From: an uncultured Collinsella sp.
GTDB taxonomy: Bacteria; Actinomycetota; Coriobacteriia; Coriobacteriales; Coriobacteriaceae
Reading direction: 5' to 3'
DNA: 40,689 nt
Assembly (NCBI GenBank): GCA_934654625.1
Contig: CAKUGM010000010.1
Span: forward strand, 1 to 40,689
The notes below the pieces were generated by a model. The model was not told the origin of the DNA. It was given only the letters and a program-made list of their open reading frames with translations, and searched no databases. Positions 6,709 through 15,748 of the stretch are shown here, piece after piece. The translations under genes were made by a program, and so were the position numbers. Numbering within the stretch: the first letter of the stretch is position 1; every line of letters begins with the position of its first letter.

Positions 6709-9588
6709 CTATCCGACGGGTGCCTCATCCAGATTGCTCAGCATAAACTCGTAGATGTCCTGCCGAACCGGAGTATCCAATTTGTAGCCAATCTCGACGG
6801 CATTGTCACCGCTCTTTGTTCTAATCGGCTTCAACTCACCCGTTGGCACCATCTTTCCAAGGAAATAAAACTCCTTGCCGCCCTTGTCCTTCTTGTTCTT
6901 ACGCATGAACAGAAAGACTTTGAGTTTATTCTCGGGCCAATCCCTCAATCGACAAATCTCCGGCGAATTAATCGTACGGTTGCTCTTTGAGATCGCAATC
7001 AAGCTATCAGGCGATTCAAACCTGTCCTCATACTGAATCGACTCGCTGATGTCGGGCGCCTTGTCGTAGTTGATGAACACCGGAAACGTATTAGTCTTCT
7101 CGTCGTAGAAATAGCCACCGAGGTTTTGGCCGTTGACGTTCTTCCCCCAGTTCATAAGACGACAAACCTCTTCATAGGTGTACTTGGCATTCAGAACGAA
7201 ATTGGTTTCCTCGTACGTGTTCGCGTAGTTCTGCCTGTTGCGTTTCAGGCCGAACTCCAAGATCTCGAGCACTTGGCGCTTAAATTCCTCATTGCCAAGA
7301 GCCTGGGCAAACTGGCGCATCAGCCTCGTACGCCCGTCTTCCTCAATAAGCAACGGAACAAAGTTGGCAGGCGATGAGAAGTCTCCCTTTAGGACCGAAA
7401 CAGCGGAATGCATCGAATGTCGCTTGATTTTGGCGTTGAAACGCTCGAGCGCGGCGACCCGCATTCTCTCGTAGTCATCCGAGTCTTGTCGCACAAGCTC
7501 ATAGAGAACAAACAGGTCCTCGAAGCGCTTACCCGCTGCAAGCTTTTGAGACAAGAACTTCAGCGCATTGCATTGAAGCTCGGAAAACACCGTCTCGTAT
7601 TCCTTTTCGTATTTCGAAAGAAACGCATGATAGGATCCAAGCGAGCTATTCGCAAAAATCAAAAGCGGATCGATGGAGCCATTCTTATCGAACTCCAGCA
7701 GTGTAGGAATCCTGCCGAGTTTCTGTCGCAGGTCGAGGTACTCGGCCTTAAGGAACTTAGCAGATGTAAAGTCCCCACCATCGATAGCACGATAGATACG
7801 TGCCTCGGCGATGCGGTCGAAGCTAACCGTCGAGCATCCGGGTATCGCCGAGTCGCCCTCTTGGACTAATCGACGCAGCCGATCTTTGTTGAACGTTTTA
7901 TCTCCCGAAAGCGCAACAGGAACCAAGAAGTTGCTTTGGTAGTTTCCGATGAAGTCCAAAACGAGCGTGTACTCCTTGTTCTCGCACTTCCGCAAACCGC
8001 GCCCAAGCTGCTGAATAAAAATGATGGCTGAGTCAGTACGGCGGAGCATGATGACCTGGTTAAGCGAAGGAATGTCAACGCCTTCATTCATGATGTCGAC
8101 CGAGAAGATATACTCAAGCTCGCCAGATTCCAAACGCGCGATCGCAGCATTCCGCACTTCGTCAGAATCCGCGCCGCTAATCGCAGTGGTTCGATAGCCG
8201 AGCGTGTTGAACTTTTCAGACAGCTCCTTGGCCTCTTTATTCCTATTGCAGAATATGAGACCGCATCGACTGTCTTTTTTAACCGAATACTGCTCGATCT
8301 TTTCTGCGATATGACGAACGCGGGCGTTGGAGGTTAACTTCCCGAAAAGAGTAGGGTCATCAACCGACTCGTCATCAATCTCCAAATCGGAGATGCCAAA
8401 GTAATGGAACGGCGCGAGCATATCGTTCTCAAGCGCATCTTGAAGCGTAATCTGAAATGCGATGACGTGATTGAACAGTTCAAAGACGTCATAACCGTCA
8501 GTTCGATTCGGTGTTGCCGTCATGCCAAGATAAAACTCGGGTTTAAAGAAACTCATGATCTTCTGGTAGCTTGCGGCGCCCGTGCGATGAGCCTCGTCAA
8601 TAACAATGTAGTCAAAATCATTTGGCGAGAACTCGTCAAGATGCGGTGCGACACTTGAGCACATTGCGAAGAGGCAGCTCGTATTAGCTAGATTCATGCC
8701 GGGGCAATACGAGGCAAAAGCGTATCGATCTCCAAACAGCTTCTTATAGCTGCGAAAAGAAGCATCAAGGATGCGCTGCCTATGGGCAAGGAAGAGAACT
8801 CGTTTGGGCTTTGTCTTCAGGATATCGAAGGCAGAAAGATATGTCTTTCCCGTTCCCGTTGCAGAGACCAACAGGGCGCGTGGTTCACTCCTCCTGTGAA
8901 TCGTGGCCAACGCTTCCAAGGCAAGTTTCTGCATTTTGTTTGGCTTGATTTCGTCTGTAAGGACAGAGCCGGTGGCCGCTTCACCTGTGTAAGTCTCACG
9001 ACGCACGGAGGCAGACAGGGCCTCTTGCCTTGCACGCTCGTATTCGAAAATCCACTCAGTCGCAAGCTTTACGGTATTGCGATCATTCCACAGTCTCTCG
9101 AATTCGCTCTTCAAGTCATTGAGAAGCCCGCTTTCACCGAACGTACGGTAGAGAACGTTCCATTCCTTATTGCACGTCAAGGCCGTTTGCGTCATGTTTG
9201 AGCTTCCAACAATTACCGTGCTCGTATTGCCTTCGTCAAATACATAGCCCTTTGCATGCAGGTTCCCCTGGAAGACACGCACTTCGATATTGTCGTATTC
9301 GAGCAGTTTTCTAAACGCATCAGGGGAATTAAAGCTCAGATATGTCGAGGTCAGCAAACGCCCCCGTACTCCATGCTTTTTCAACTCGTTAAACGAATCG
9401 ACAAGAACCTGCAGCCCGCCATCGGCAACAAACGCAACGCAAAAATCAAAGGCTACGCAGTCTGCCAGACGATGCTTAATCTCTCCCAAAAGGGTTCCGC
9501 CTGTAGCTTTTGAATTAGCGATAAGCCGAGGTTCTTCAGCCGTCCGAAAAGAGTGCTGCTCAGGATAATTCGCTGTTTGCTCAACCAT
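6709..9588 (-). CDS. PLD nuclease-SF2 helicase-DUF3427 protein
   Basis: A 959-residue three-part protein. Residues about 30-160 form a phospholipase-D-type nuclease domain (NLHAKGYVF, then IVGSSNMTQTAL). Residues about 215-560 are an SF2 helicase core: Walker A SATGTGKT, DEAH box VIDEAH, TATPNRTDGYD, EGVDIPSLNQ and QQLGRGLRK. The C-terminal region matches DUF3427, with the block YEDRFESPDSLIAISKSNRT. Proteins of this architecture are common in defence islands and are predicted DNA-processing enzymes; the anti-phage role is inference. No strong ribosome site precedes the ATG at 9588 (only GAG about 11 bases away), and no better in-frame start is apparent. All catalytic motifs are intact. Confidence 0.88.
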   Translation of the reverse strand: MVEQTANYPEQHSFRTAEEPRLIANSKATGGTLLGEIKHRLADCVAFDFCVAFVADGGLQVLVDSFNELKKHGVRGRLLTSTYLSFNSPDAFRKLLEYDNIEVRVFQGNLHAKGYVFDEGNTSTVIVGSSNMTQTALTCNKEWNVLYRTFGESGLLNDLKSEFERLWNDRNTVKLATEWIFEYERARQEALSASVRRETYTGEAATGSVLTDEIKPNKMQKLALEALATIHRRSEPRALLVSATGTGKTYLSAFDILKTKPKRVLFLAHRQRILDASFRSYKKLFGDRYAFASYCPGMNLANTSCLFAMCSSVAPHLDEFSPNDFDYIVIDEAHRTGAASYQKIMSFFKPEFYLGMTATPNRTDGYDVFELFNHVIAFQITLQDALENDMLAPFHYFGISDLEIDDESVDDPTLFGKLTSNARVRHIAEKIEQYSVKKDSRCGLIFCNRNKEAKELSEKFNTLGYRTTAISGADSDEVRNAAIARLESGELEYIFSVDIMNEGVDIPSLNQVIMLRRTDSAIIFIQQLGRGLRKCENKEYTLVLDFIGNYQSNFLVPVALSGDKTFNKDRLRRLVQEGDSAIPGCSTVSFDRIAEARIYRAIDGGDFTSAKFLKAEYLDLRQKLGRIPTLLEFDKNGSIDPLLIFANSSLGSYHAFLSKYEKEYETVFSELQCNALKFLSQKLAAGKRFEDLFVLYELVRQDSDDYERMRVAALERFNAKIKRHSMHSAVSVLKGDFSSPANFVPLLIEEDGRTRLMRQFAQALGNEEFKRQVLEILEFGLKRNRQNYANTYEETNFVLNAKYTYEEVCRLMNWGKNVNGQNLGGYFYDEKTNTFPVFINYDKAPDISESIQYEDRFESPDSLIAISKSNRTINSPEICRLRDWPENKLKVFLFMRKNKKDKGGKEFYFLGKMVPTGELKPIRTKSGDNAVEIGYKLDTPVRQDIYEFMLSNLDEAPVG

Positions 9589-9687
9589 GAAAAGACCAAT
9601 CTCGAGGTATCTGCTGGGCTCAGAATATCAGATTGGGCGGACAAGACTTCGCATGGTCAAACAGGGAGCCCGGCCCTCCTACAGCCC

Positions 9688-10365
9688 CTACCCCACACAA
9701 CTATCCCAATAATCAAACGCATCCTGCCAAGGATTCGAGCTGCCCCGCGTGGCAAACTCGTCCTCGGCGGCATCGGCATACTCGTCGGGAGAGTCGTAAT
9801 CGGAAGGATCCTCTTGCGGGACGAACTGCGTAGTCCCGCCATCAACCTGCGCGCCCGATGCCGTGCGGTTGGGCAGCGTGCGCATCGTGCCGGTCGCATC
9901 GCACCAGTAATTCTTAGCCAGGTTGTATTTACTCACGTTCACCACGACGCCATCAACAACAATGGCATCGAACAGCATGTCACCGCTACCGTTTTGAGCG
10001 TTCCAGTAATATGGCGTGCCGCCCTTGAACTTCCCGCTGTCAATGACCTCGCCCACTCGATCGGGAACCCCGAGCCACGTCTTATCGATAAGCGACTCGG
10101 GCAAACCGATATACGGCAAGCGCTCGGCCACGTTCTCGGCGGTAGCATCGGCGTCAACCTCCGTAGCCCCCGATTCGCGCGAGCGCTGCGCCTCCAATGC
10201 CTCCAGGGATTTTTGCGCGCGATCGGCATCATATCGAACGTCGGCGCTTCCAGCGGCGGACGGCGCCGTCGTCGCACTCGAGCAGGCAGCGAGCATCGCA
10301 GCCAGAGCGGCTGCAAAGACGCAGACCGCGCCCCGTCTTAGCAGCGCCGTCTTCACACGAATCAT
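9688..10365 (-). CDS. secreted lipoprotein of unknown function
   Basis: A 225-residue protein. Its N-terminus is basic, then hydrophobic (VCVFAAALAAML), ending in the lipobox LAAC near residue 28. It should therefore be lipidated and anchored to the outer face of the membrane. After a Ser/Ala/Thr linker the body contains a short compact segment (YIGLPESLIDKTWLGVPD through VSKYNLAKNYWCD). The tail is rich in Asp and Glu and ends in a Cys. I do not recognise a named family. AGGTGAG lies six bases before the ATG. Confidence 0.8.
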   Translation of the reverse strand: MIRVKTALLRRGAVCVFAAALAAMLAACSSATTAPSAAGSADVRYDADRAQKSLEALEAQRSRESGATEVDADATAENVAERLPYIGLPESLIDKTWLGVPDRVGEVIDSGKFKGGTPYYWNAQNGSGDMLFDAIVVDGVVVNVSKYNLAKNYWCDATGTMRTLPNRTASGAQVDGGTTQFVPQEDPSDYDSPDEYADAAEDEFATRGSSNPWQDAFDYWDSCVG

Positions 10366-10501
10366 CTCGAGCTCACCTCTCAGCTCAAAACCTCACTCGC
10401 TTCTTATTGTATCCGCCCGCCCGCACGCGAAGCTCCCGCACCGCGACTCAATGGGCTACACTCACACGCAGCCGCCCGCGATCGATTCACAAGGGGAACC
10501 C

Positions 10502-10912
10502 ATGGTTTGCAACATCGTCCACTCGCCCATCATGCTGCGCATGCCCAGCGCGCCGGCCATGCCGGAAGACATCGGCATCGGGTGCGACCTTGCCGACACG
10601 CTTGCCGCCCATTCCCATGAGTGCGTGGGACTCGCCGCAAACATGATCGGCAAGCGCAAATGCATCATCGCCGTAGCCGAGGGCTCCCACACGCTCGTAA
10701 TGTTCAACCCCCGCATTATCGAGCAGCACGACGAGTACCAAACCGAGGAGGCTTGCCTCTCGCTTGAAGGCACGCGCCCCTGCACGCGCTACCGCAGCAT
10801 CCGCGTCAGCTATCTCGACGACGCCTGGCACGAGCACACGCGCAGCTTCTCGGGCTTTGTGGCGCAGATCATCCAGCACGAGTGCGACCACTGCGCGGGG
10901 ATTGTTATCTAG
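10502..10912 (+). CDS. def: short atypical peptide deformylase
   Basis: A 136-residue protein of the peptide deformylase fold, which removes the formyl group from nascent N-terminal methionine. The three motifs are present in variant form. Motif 1 reads CVGLAANMIG, where the usual Gln is Met. Motif 2 reads EEACLS, with the metal-binding Cys kept but Ala for Gly. Motif 3 reads QHECDH, keeping both His ligands and the catalytic Glu. The protein ends about 10 residues after motif 3, without the helix of longer forms. It starts at ATG 10502 with AAGGGGAA upstream. Metal site and general base are intact, so activity is likely, but its efficiency or substrate may differ from a main Def. Confidence 0.85.
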   Translation: MVCNIVHSPIMLRMPSAPAMPEDIGIGCDLADTLAAHSHECVGLAANMIGKRKCIIAVAEGSHTLVMFNPRIIEQHDEYQTEEACLSLEGTRPCTRYRSIRVSYLDDAWHEHTRSFSGFVAQIIQHECDHCAGIVI

Positions 10913-10944
10913 CCCCAGCGCGCTTCACTCAATCGTCAGCTATT

Positions 10945-10990
10945 AAAAAGGCCGATGCGTCGCAGTTCAACGCGACGCATCGGCTTATGT
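10945..10990. terminator. bidirectional terminator between def and the aldehyde dehydrogenase
   Basis: GCCGATGCGTCGC (10951-10963) is perfectly complementary to 10972-10984, with an 8-base loop. A CTTTTTA run follows on the minus strand, so it mainly ends the aldehyde dehydrogenase transcript. The plus side is less T-rich. Confidence 0.85.
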
Positions 10991-11020
10991 GTTTTGCAGT
11001 GTTTCGGCTAGGCCCTTAAG

Positions 11021-12403
11021 CTAGTGAACAAAGAAGCGCACGAACTTGTCTTTCCAGTTTGCATAGGGCGCATAGCGGAAGGGGGCATCAAAAAACGTCG
11101 CCTTGGACACGATGCTCTTCTTATGGCTAAAGGTATCAAAGCTCTCGCGACCGTGGTACTGGCCCATGCCGCTCTCCCCCATGCCGCCAAAGCCCATATG
11201 GCTCGTAGCCAGATGCATGATGCAGTCGTTCACACAGCCGCCGCCAAAGGGCACGTAGCGGGTAAAGCGCTGCTGGACCGCGCGGTCCTCGCTAAAGATA
11301 TAGAGCGCAAGCGGCGTGGGGCGGTCCACCACAAAGCGCTCGACCTCGTCCAAGCTCTTATAGGTGATGACCGGCAGCACGGGGCCAAAAATCTCTTCTT
11401 GCATAACTGCGTCGGCCTCGGGGTCCACGCCGTCGAGAATCGTGGGCTCAATCTTGAGCGATGCCTCGTCCGCGCGGCCGCCCAGCACGACCTTGGCGGG
11501 GTCGATAAGCCCGCGCACGCGGTCAAAATGCTTGGCGTTGATCATCTTGCCGTACGCAGGGTTGCTCAACGCGTCCTCGCCATACATGGAGCGGACGCAG
11601 CCCTTGAGGGCCTCGAGTAGCTCGTCATGCACACGCTCCTCCACCAGCAGGTAGTCGGGCGCCACACAGGTTTGGCCCACGTTGAGCCACTTGCCAAAGG
11701 CAATGCGGCGCGCCGCCACCTTGATGTTTGCCGAGGCGTCCACGATGCAGGGGCTCTTGCCGCCCAGCTCCAGCGTCACCGGCGTGAGATTGCGACTCGC
11801 TTGCTCCATCACGAGCTTGCCCACGTTCACGCTGCCGGTGAAGAAAATCTTGTCCCAGCGCTGCTCCAACAGAGCCGTGTTCTCGGCACGGCCGCCCTCA
11901 ACCACACGTACCAGACGTGGGTCGAACGCCTCCTCGCAAATCTGGCGCAGCACAGCGCTTGAAGCCGGTGCGTAAGCGCTCGGCTTGAGGACCACAGTGT
12001 TGCCCGCGGCAAGGGCGCCCGCCAGAGGTTCGAGCGTAAGCAAGAACGGATAGTTCCACGGCGCCATAACGAGGGTCACGCCAAAGGGCACGGGCTGAAC
12101 CTTGCATACGCTGATGGCATTCGCCAGGTCGCAGGGGCGCAGGCGGGCACGGCTCCAGGAGGCAACATGGGCGATCTGATGGCGAATCTCCGCAAGCGAC
12201 GTACCAATCTCGCACATGTAGGCTTCACTGTGGCTCTTGCCCAGGTCGGCCTGCAGGGCTGCGGCGATGTCGTCTTCATGGGCACGCACGCTCGCGAAAA
12301 GTGCACGCAAGGCGGCCTTTCGCGTAGGGACGTCAAACGTGGCATGCGTGTTAAAGTAGCGTCGCTGTTCCTCGACGATCGCGGCTATTTCTTGCTCGAC
12401 CAT
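11021..12403 (-). CDS. NAD(P)-dependent aldehyde dehydrogenase, ALDH3 type
   Basis: A 460-residue soluble enzyme oxidising aldehydes to acids. The motifs seen are APWNYPF and VLKPSAYAP (cofactor binding), FFTGS, LELGGKSPCIV (general-base Glu) and GQTCVAPDY with the catalytic Cys. The C-terminal FDTFSHKKS and RYAPYANWKDK segments are typical of class 3 enzymes, and the length fits. Its start overlaps the end of the alcohol dehydrogenase gene by 19 bases, so the two are translationally linked and probably act in sequence (alcohol to aldehyde to acid). Substrate is unknown; lactaldehyde from the fucose locus is one possibility. GAAAGG lies seven bases before the ATG. Confidence 0.93.
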   Translation of the reverse strand: MVEQEIAAIVEEQRRYFNTHATFDVPTRKAALRALFASVRAHEDDIAAALQADLGKSHSEAYMCEIGTSLAEIRHQIAHVASWSRARLRPCDLANAISVCKVQPVPFGVTLVMAPWNYPFLLTLEPLAGALAAGNTVVLKPSAYAPASSAVLRQICEEAFDPRLVRVVEGGRAENTALLEQRWDKIFFTGSVNVGKLVMEQASRNLTPVTLELGGKSPCIVDASANIKVAARRIAFGKWLNVGQTCVAPDYLLVEERVHDELLEALKGCVRSMYGEDALSNPAYGKMINAKHFDRVRGLIDPAKVVLGGRADEASLKIEPTILDGVDPEADAVMQEEIFGPVLPVITYKSLDEVERFVVDRPTPLALYIFSEDRAVQQRFTRYVPFGGGCVNDCIMHLATSHMGFGGMGESGMGQYHGRESFDTFSHKKSIVSKATFFDAPFRYAPYANWKDKFVRFFVH

Positions 12404-13704
12404 GCGGCAACCTTTCGTTCGGCGGTGCGGGCAATACGTGAGGGGCGCTCCGTGCTACGGCGCTGTCCCTCGCCCGCGTGCACCGCGGGTTCATCGGCAA
12501 AATGGCCACCCGCGACCACGCGATACATGCGTGCGAGCTCCTCGGCATTCATCAACTTAGGCACAGGATACAGCGGATTCGATTCCGCCGCAGCATGGGC
12601 AGCCATCGCCGGTACGTCTACGGCGTTGATTCCATCCAGATAGCGCGGGATTCCCAGACGCGCGTTCATGTCGTCGACCCACTCGATGAAGGCCTGCGCG
12701 CCCGTTTGGTCGTTTGCGGTTGCCGGCGCGATACCGGCATCGCGAGCGAGCTCGGCGAGTTTACGCTCGGCGGCCGGACCGTAGGCGCGCAGCATATGAG
12801 GAAGGATTACGGCGTTGGCAAGACCGTGCGGTATACCGTAGCGGCCGCCCAGGCTGTGTGCGATTCCGTGCACGTAGCCCACGTAGCTGCGGGTAAAAGC
12901 GATTCCGGCCTGATAGGCGGCTTCGAGCATGTTGGCACGAGCCTCTATGTTCTGGCCGTTTTCGTATGCCTCGAGCAGGTTGTCGTGGATCAGACGCACG
13001 GCACGCTTTGCAGCCTCGCGCGTGTAAGCGCTGGTGCTGCGGCCGATGTAGGCCTCCACGGCGTGGGTGAGGGCGTCCATGCCCGTCTGGCCGGTGATGG
13101 ACGCCGGCAGCCCACAGGTGAGGCGCGGGTCGTGCACGGCGTAGCGCGGGATGAGCACGAAGTCGTTGATGGGGTATTTGTAGTGCGTCTTGTCATCGGT
13201 GATTACAGCAGCGAGCGTTACCTCGCTCCCCGTTCCCGCCGTCGTGGGAACAGCGATGAGCAGGGGAAGACGACGGTGTACGCGCAACAGACCGCGCATC
13301 TTGTTGATAGGTTTGCGCGGCTGCGCGATGCGCGCGCCCACGCCCTTGGCGCAGTCCATGGCCGAGCCGCCGCCAAAGCCGATGATGGCGCGGCAGCCGT
13401 TCTCGCGGTACAGCGCAGCCGCCTCTTCCACGTTGGAGACCGTGGGGTTTGCCTGGGTATTTGCGTAAACGGTGCAACCGATTCCCGCCCGTGCAAGCGC
13501 TGCCTCGAGCGAGGACGTCAAACCCAGGCGCGCGATTCCGGGGTCGGTCACGATCAGGACGCTTTGCACTCCGCGCTTTTGGAGCACTGGGGGCACGTCC
13601 TCAGCATGCTTTAAAATGTGCGGCTCGGTATAGGGCAGCACCGGCAATGCGATACGAAATACCGTTTGGTACGCTCGGCACCAGACGCGACGAACCATAT
13701 GCAT
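12385..13704 (-). CDS. iron-containing alcohol dehydrogenase
   Basis: A 439-residue group III alcohol dehydrogenase interconverting alcohols and aldehydes with NAD(P)H. It shows GFGGGSAMDCAK (dinucleotide binding), PTTAGTGSEVT, and the metal ligands in GMDALTHAVEAY and HGIAHSLGGRYGIPHG. The usual family end (PKLMNAEELARMYR) is followed by an extra basic, disordered tail of about 40 residues. That tail reads through into the overlapping aldehyde dehydrogenase gene. It starts at ATG 13704 with AAGGAG eight bases upstream and is the first gene of the two-gene operon. In anaerobes such enzymes often dispose of reducing power by reducing aldehydes such as lactaldehyde. Confidence 0.92.
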   Translation of the reverse strand: MHMVRRVWCRAYQTVFRIALPVLPYTEPHILKHAEDVPPVLQKRGVQSVLIVTDPGIARLGLTSSLEAALARAGIGCTVYANTQANPTVSNVEEAAALYRENGCRAIIGFGGGSAMDCAKGVGARIAQPRKPINKMRGLLRVHRRLPLLIAVPTTAGTGSEVTLAAVITDDKTHYKYPINDFVLIPRYAVHDPRLTCGLPASITGQTGMDALTHAVEAYIGRSTSAYTREAAKRAVRLIHDNLLEAYENGQNIEARANMLEAAYQAGIAFTRSYVGYVHGIAHSLGGRYGIPHGLANAVILPHMLRAYGPAAERKLAELARDAGIAPATANDQTGAQAFIEWVDDMNARLGIPRYLDGINAVDVPAMAAHAAAESNPLYPVPKLMNAEELARMYRVVAGGHFADEPAVHAGEGQRRSTERPSRIARTAERKVAAWSSKK

Positions 13705-13896
13705 GAAAGGGGCTCCTTAAGTTGTTGATTGGTCATCATTTGCTCGACCGATTGTACGCGCTGCAGGTCACATGGGGCACGACATCTGTTAATCAATCAA
13801 CATCTTCATATTGTTCAACCCCTCGTGCGCCGTGTGTTCTGGTGTAGGATTTTGCTGTTTGTCCGCCCCGTACCCAACGCAAAGGAGACGCAATCC

Positions 13897-14790
13897 GTGC
13901 ACGACATATGGAACCCTTGGCATGGCTGCGCCCGCGTAAGCGAAGGTTGCGACAACTGCTACATGTATTACATGGACGGACAACGCGGCGTAGACCCATC
14001 CGTTATCAGCAAGAATAAATCGAGCTTCGACTATCCCCTGCAGCGGCATCGAGATGGCAGCTACAAGGTCCGTACAGGCGAGCTCATTCGCATCTGCATG
14101 ACCAGCGACTTTTTATTACCCGAGGCCGACGCTTGGCGCCCAGAGGTGTGGGATATCATCCGGCAGCGTCCCGACGTAAGGTTCTTCATTCTAACCAAGC
14201 GACCCGAACGCCTGGGCAGCTGCCTGCCCGAGGATTGGGGCGATGGCTGGCCCAACGTGATGCTCAATGTCACCTGCGAAAACCAACGCAGGACAAACGA
14301 ACGAATCCCTCCGCTGCTTGCCACGCCAGCCGCACACCGAGGCGTGATGTGCGCGCCTTTTATCGGACCAGTTTCCATTGAGGAAGCCGCTCCTGGCCGT
14401 CTGGGTAAACCCGACGGCATCGAACAAGTCATCGCAGGTGGAGAAAACTACGGAGGAGCACGCCCTTGTCATTATGACTGGGTGCGCGACCTGCACGCAG
14501 AATGCGTCGCCGCCAACACCACCTTCGCTTTTATCGAAACCGGTTCCATCTTTGTTAAGGACGGTCGTACCTATCGACTTCGCGGCAAAAACCTACAAAG
14601 CGAGCAAGCTTGGAAGTCCGGACTCCAGTACCAGGGCCGTCTGATCGAATGGGACCTAAAAGATCCGGTTGGATTAAAAGTTCCCAGCTCAGAACTCTGG
14701 AAACCTCCCTTTTTCGAATGGTGCAAGACCTGTGGGAGCCAGCTAATTTGCAACGGATGCGTCCGGTGCGGGCTCTGTGGACGCTGCTGA
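13897..14790 (+). CDS. DUF5131 (phage Gp37/Gp68-like) protein with Cys-rich tail
   Basis: A 297-residue protein from a GTG start with AAAGGAG nine bases upstream; the ORF extends further 5' but without homology. The N-terminus has WNPWHGCARVSEGCDNCYM, a C-x6-C-x2-C cluster (Cys 11, 18, 21) resembling a radical-SAM iron-sulfur site. FFILTKRPERL and FIGPVSIEEA follow, as in the DUF5131/Gp37-Gp68 family. The last 25 residues form a zinc-ribbon-like knot with three CxxC pairs and a final Cys. Members occur in phages and chromosomes; the reaction is unknown. It is transcribed alone, divergent from the alcohol dehydrogenase. Confidence 0.82.
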   Translation: MHDIWNPWHGCARVSEGCDNCYMYYMDGQRGVDPSVISKNKSSFDYPLQRHRDGSYKVRTGELIRICMTSDFLLPEADAWRPEVWDIIRQRPDVRFFILTKRPERLGSCLPEDWGDGWPNVMLNVTCENQRRTNERIPPLLATPAAHRGVMCAPFIGPVSIEEAAPGRLGKPDGIEQVIAGGENYGGARPCHYDWVRDLHAECVAANTTFAFIETGSIFVKDGRTYRLRGKNLQSEQAWKSGLQYQGRLIEWDLKDPVGLKVPSSELWKPPFFEWCKTCGSQLICNGCVRCGLCGRC

Positions 14791-14947
14791 TCAACACCTT
14801 GAAAATTGTTTTATTAAAAATCATTCCTAATAGGCTTCACTTTTGGTCCCAATTATGGATAATAGAACTCGTCAAGGCGCACGTCCGGAGAGGGCCCTTT
14901 AGGGACCGGGCACGCGTCACATCGCCATCGATCGAAGGGATCGAACC

Positions 14948-15505
14948 ATGAAATTTGTTTGCCCCGTTTGCGGTTATGTTGAAGAGTACGACGGCGACCA
15001 GCTGCCCGAGGATTTCAAGTGCCCCCAGTGCGGCGTTCCCGGTTCTCGTTTTGTAAAGCAGGATGAGGGCGGCTTCACCTGGGCTGCCGAGCACGTCGTG
15101 GGCGTTGCCAAGGAAGGCGTGCCCGAAGATATCGTCGCCGACCTGCGCGCTAACTTCGAGGGCGAGTGCTCCGAGGTTGGTATGTACCTTGCTATGGCAC
15201 GCGTTGCCCACCGTGAGGGCTATCCCGAGGTCGGTCTCTACTACGAGAAAGCCGCCTACGAGGAGGCCGAGCATGCCGCTAAGTTTGCCGAGCTTCTTGG
15301 TGAGGTCGTGACCGACTCCACCAAGAAGAACCTCGAGATGCGCGTTGAGGCCGAGAACGGCGCCACCGCTGGCAAGACCGATCTTGCCAAGCGCGCCAAG
15401 GCCGCTAACCTCGATGCTATCCACGACACTGTTCACGAGATGGCTCGTGACGAGGCCCGTCACGGCAAGGCCTTCGAGGGCCTGCTGAAGCGCTACTTCG
15501 GCTAA
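14948..15505 (+). CDS. reverse rubrerythrin
   Basis: A 185-residue non-haem iron protein. A rubredoxin-like domain comes first (CPVCGY, Cys 5/8; [11 protein letters not shown], Cys 25/28). It is followed by a four-helix diiron domain with [21 protein letters not shown] and MARDEARHG, which supply the Glu and His ligands. This domain order is reversed relative to classical rubrerythrin. Such proteins act as NADH-dependent peroxidases or oxidases protecting anaerobes such as Clostridium acetobutylicum from oxygen and H2O2. It has its own terminator. Codon use is strongly biased toward a few codons, suggesting high expression. Confidence 0.93.
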   Translation: MKFVCPVCGYVEEYDGDQLPEDFKCPQCGVPGSRFVKQDEGGFTWAAEHVVGVAKEGVPEDIVADLRANFEGECSEVGMYLAMARVAHREGYPEVGLYYEKAAYEEAEHAAKFAELLGEVVTDSTKKNLEMRVEAENGATAGKTDLAKRAKAANLDAIHDTVHEMARDEARHGKAFEGLLKRYFG

Positions 15506-15534
15506 GCCAAGCAAAAACAACGTTATGAGCGTTG

Positions 15535-15574
15535 ATGGGGCGGGTTTCGGGCATCGAAACCCGCCCCATTTTTC
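15535..15574 (+). terminator. strong rho-independent terminator of reverse rubrerythrin
   Basis: A 15-bp perfect stem (15535-15549 with 15555-15569, core GGGGCGGGTTTCG), a 5-base loop, then TTTTC. It begins about 30 bases after the stop. Confidence 0.92.
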
Positions 15575-15581
15575 AAAACTC

Positions 15582-15708
15582 TTCGAAGTGCGTACCCTAA
15601 TTTGAAAAGTCAAAGTAGACCAATTATTGAACCCCCTATTTTCCTGGGGTTTTATCGTTGAAAACCGCACTCTACTCTGCAGATTCAAATTAGGGTACGC
15701 ACTTCGAA
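15582..15708. mobile_element. 127-bp element with perfect 25-bp inverted ends (MITE-like)
   Basis: Bases 15582-15606 (beginning TTCGAAGTGCG) are the exact reverse complement of 15684-15708. The 77-base middle holds nested dyads: AGTAGA (15614) with TCTACT (15671), and AACCCC (15630) with GGGGTT (15646). It carries no ORF. It sits between a terminator and a frameshifted gene. Being non-coding, small and fully folding, it resembles a miniature inverted-repeat transposable element or a structured intergenic repeat. No target-site duplication is obvious. Confidence 0.65.
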
Positions 15709-15748
15709 TTGTTTTGTTGCAGTAGCATTTATTTTTGCTCCGTTGAGC

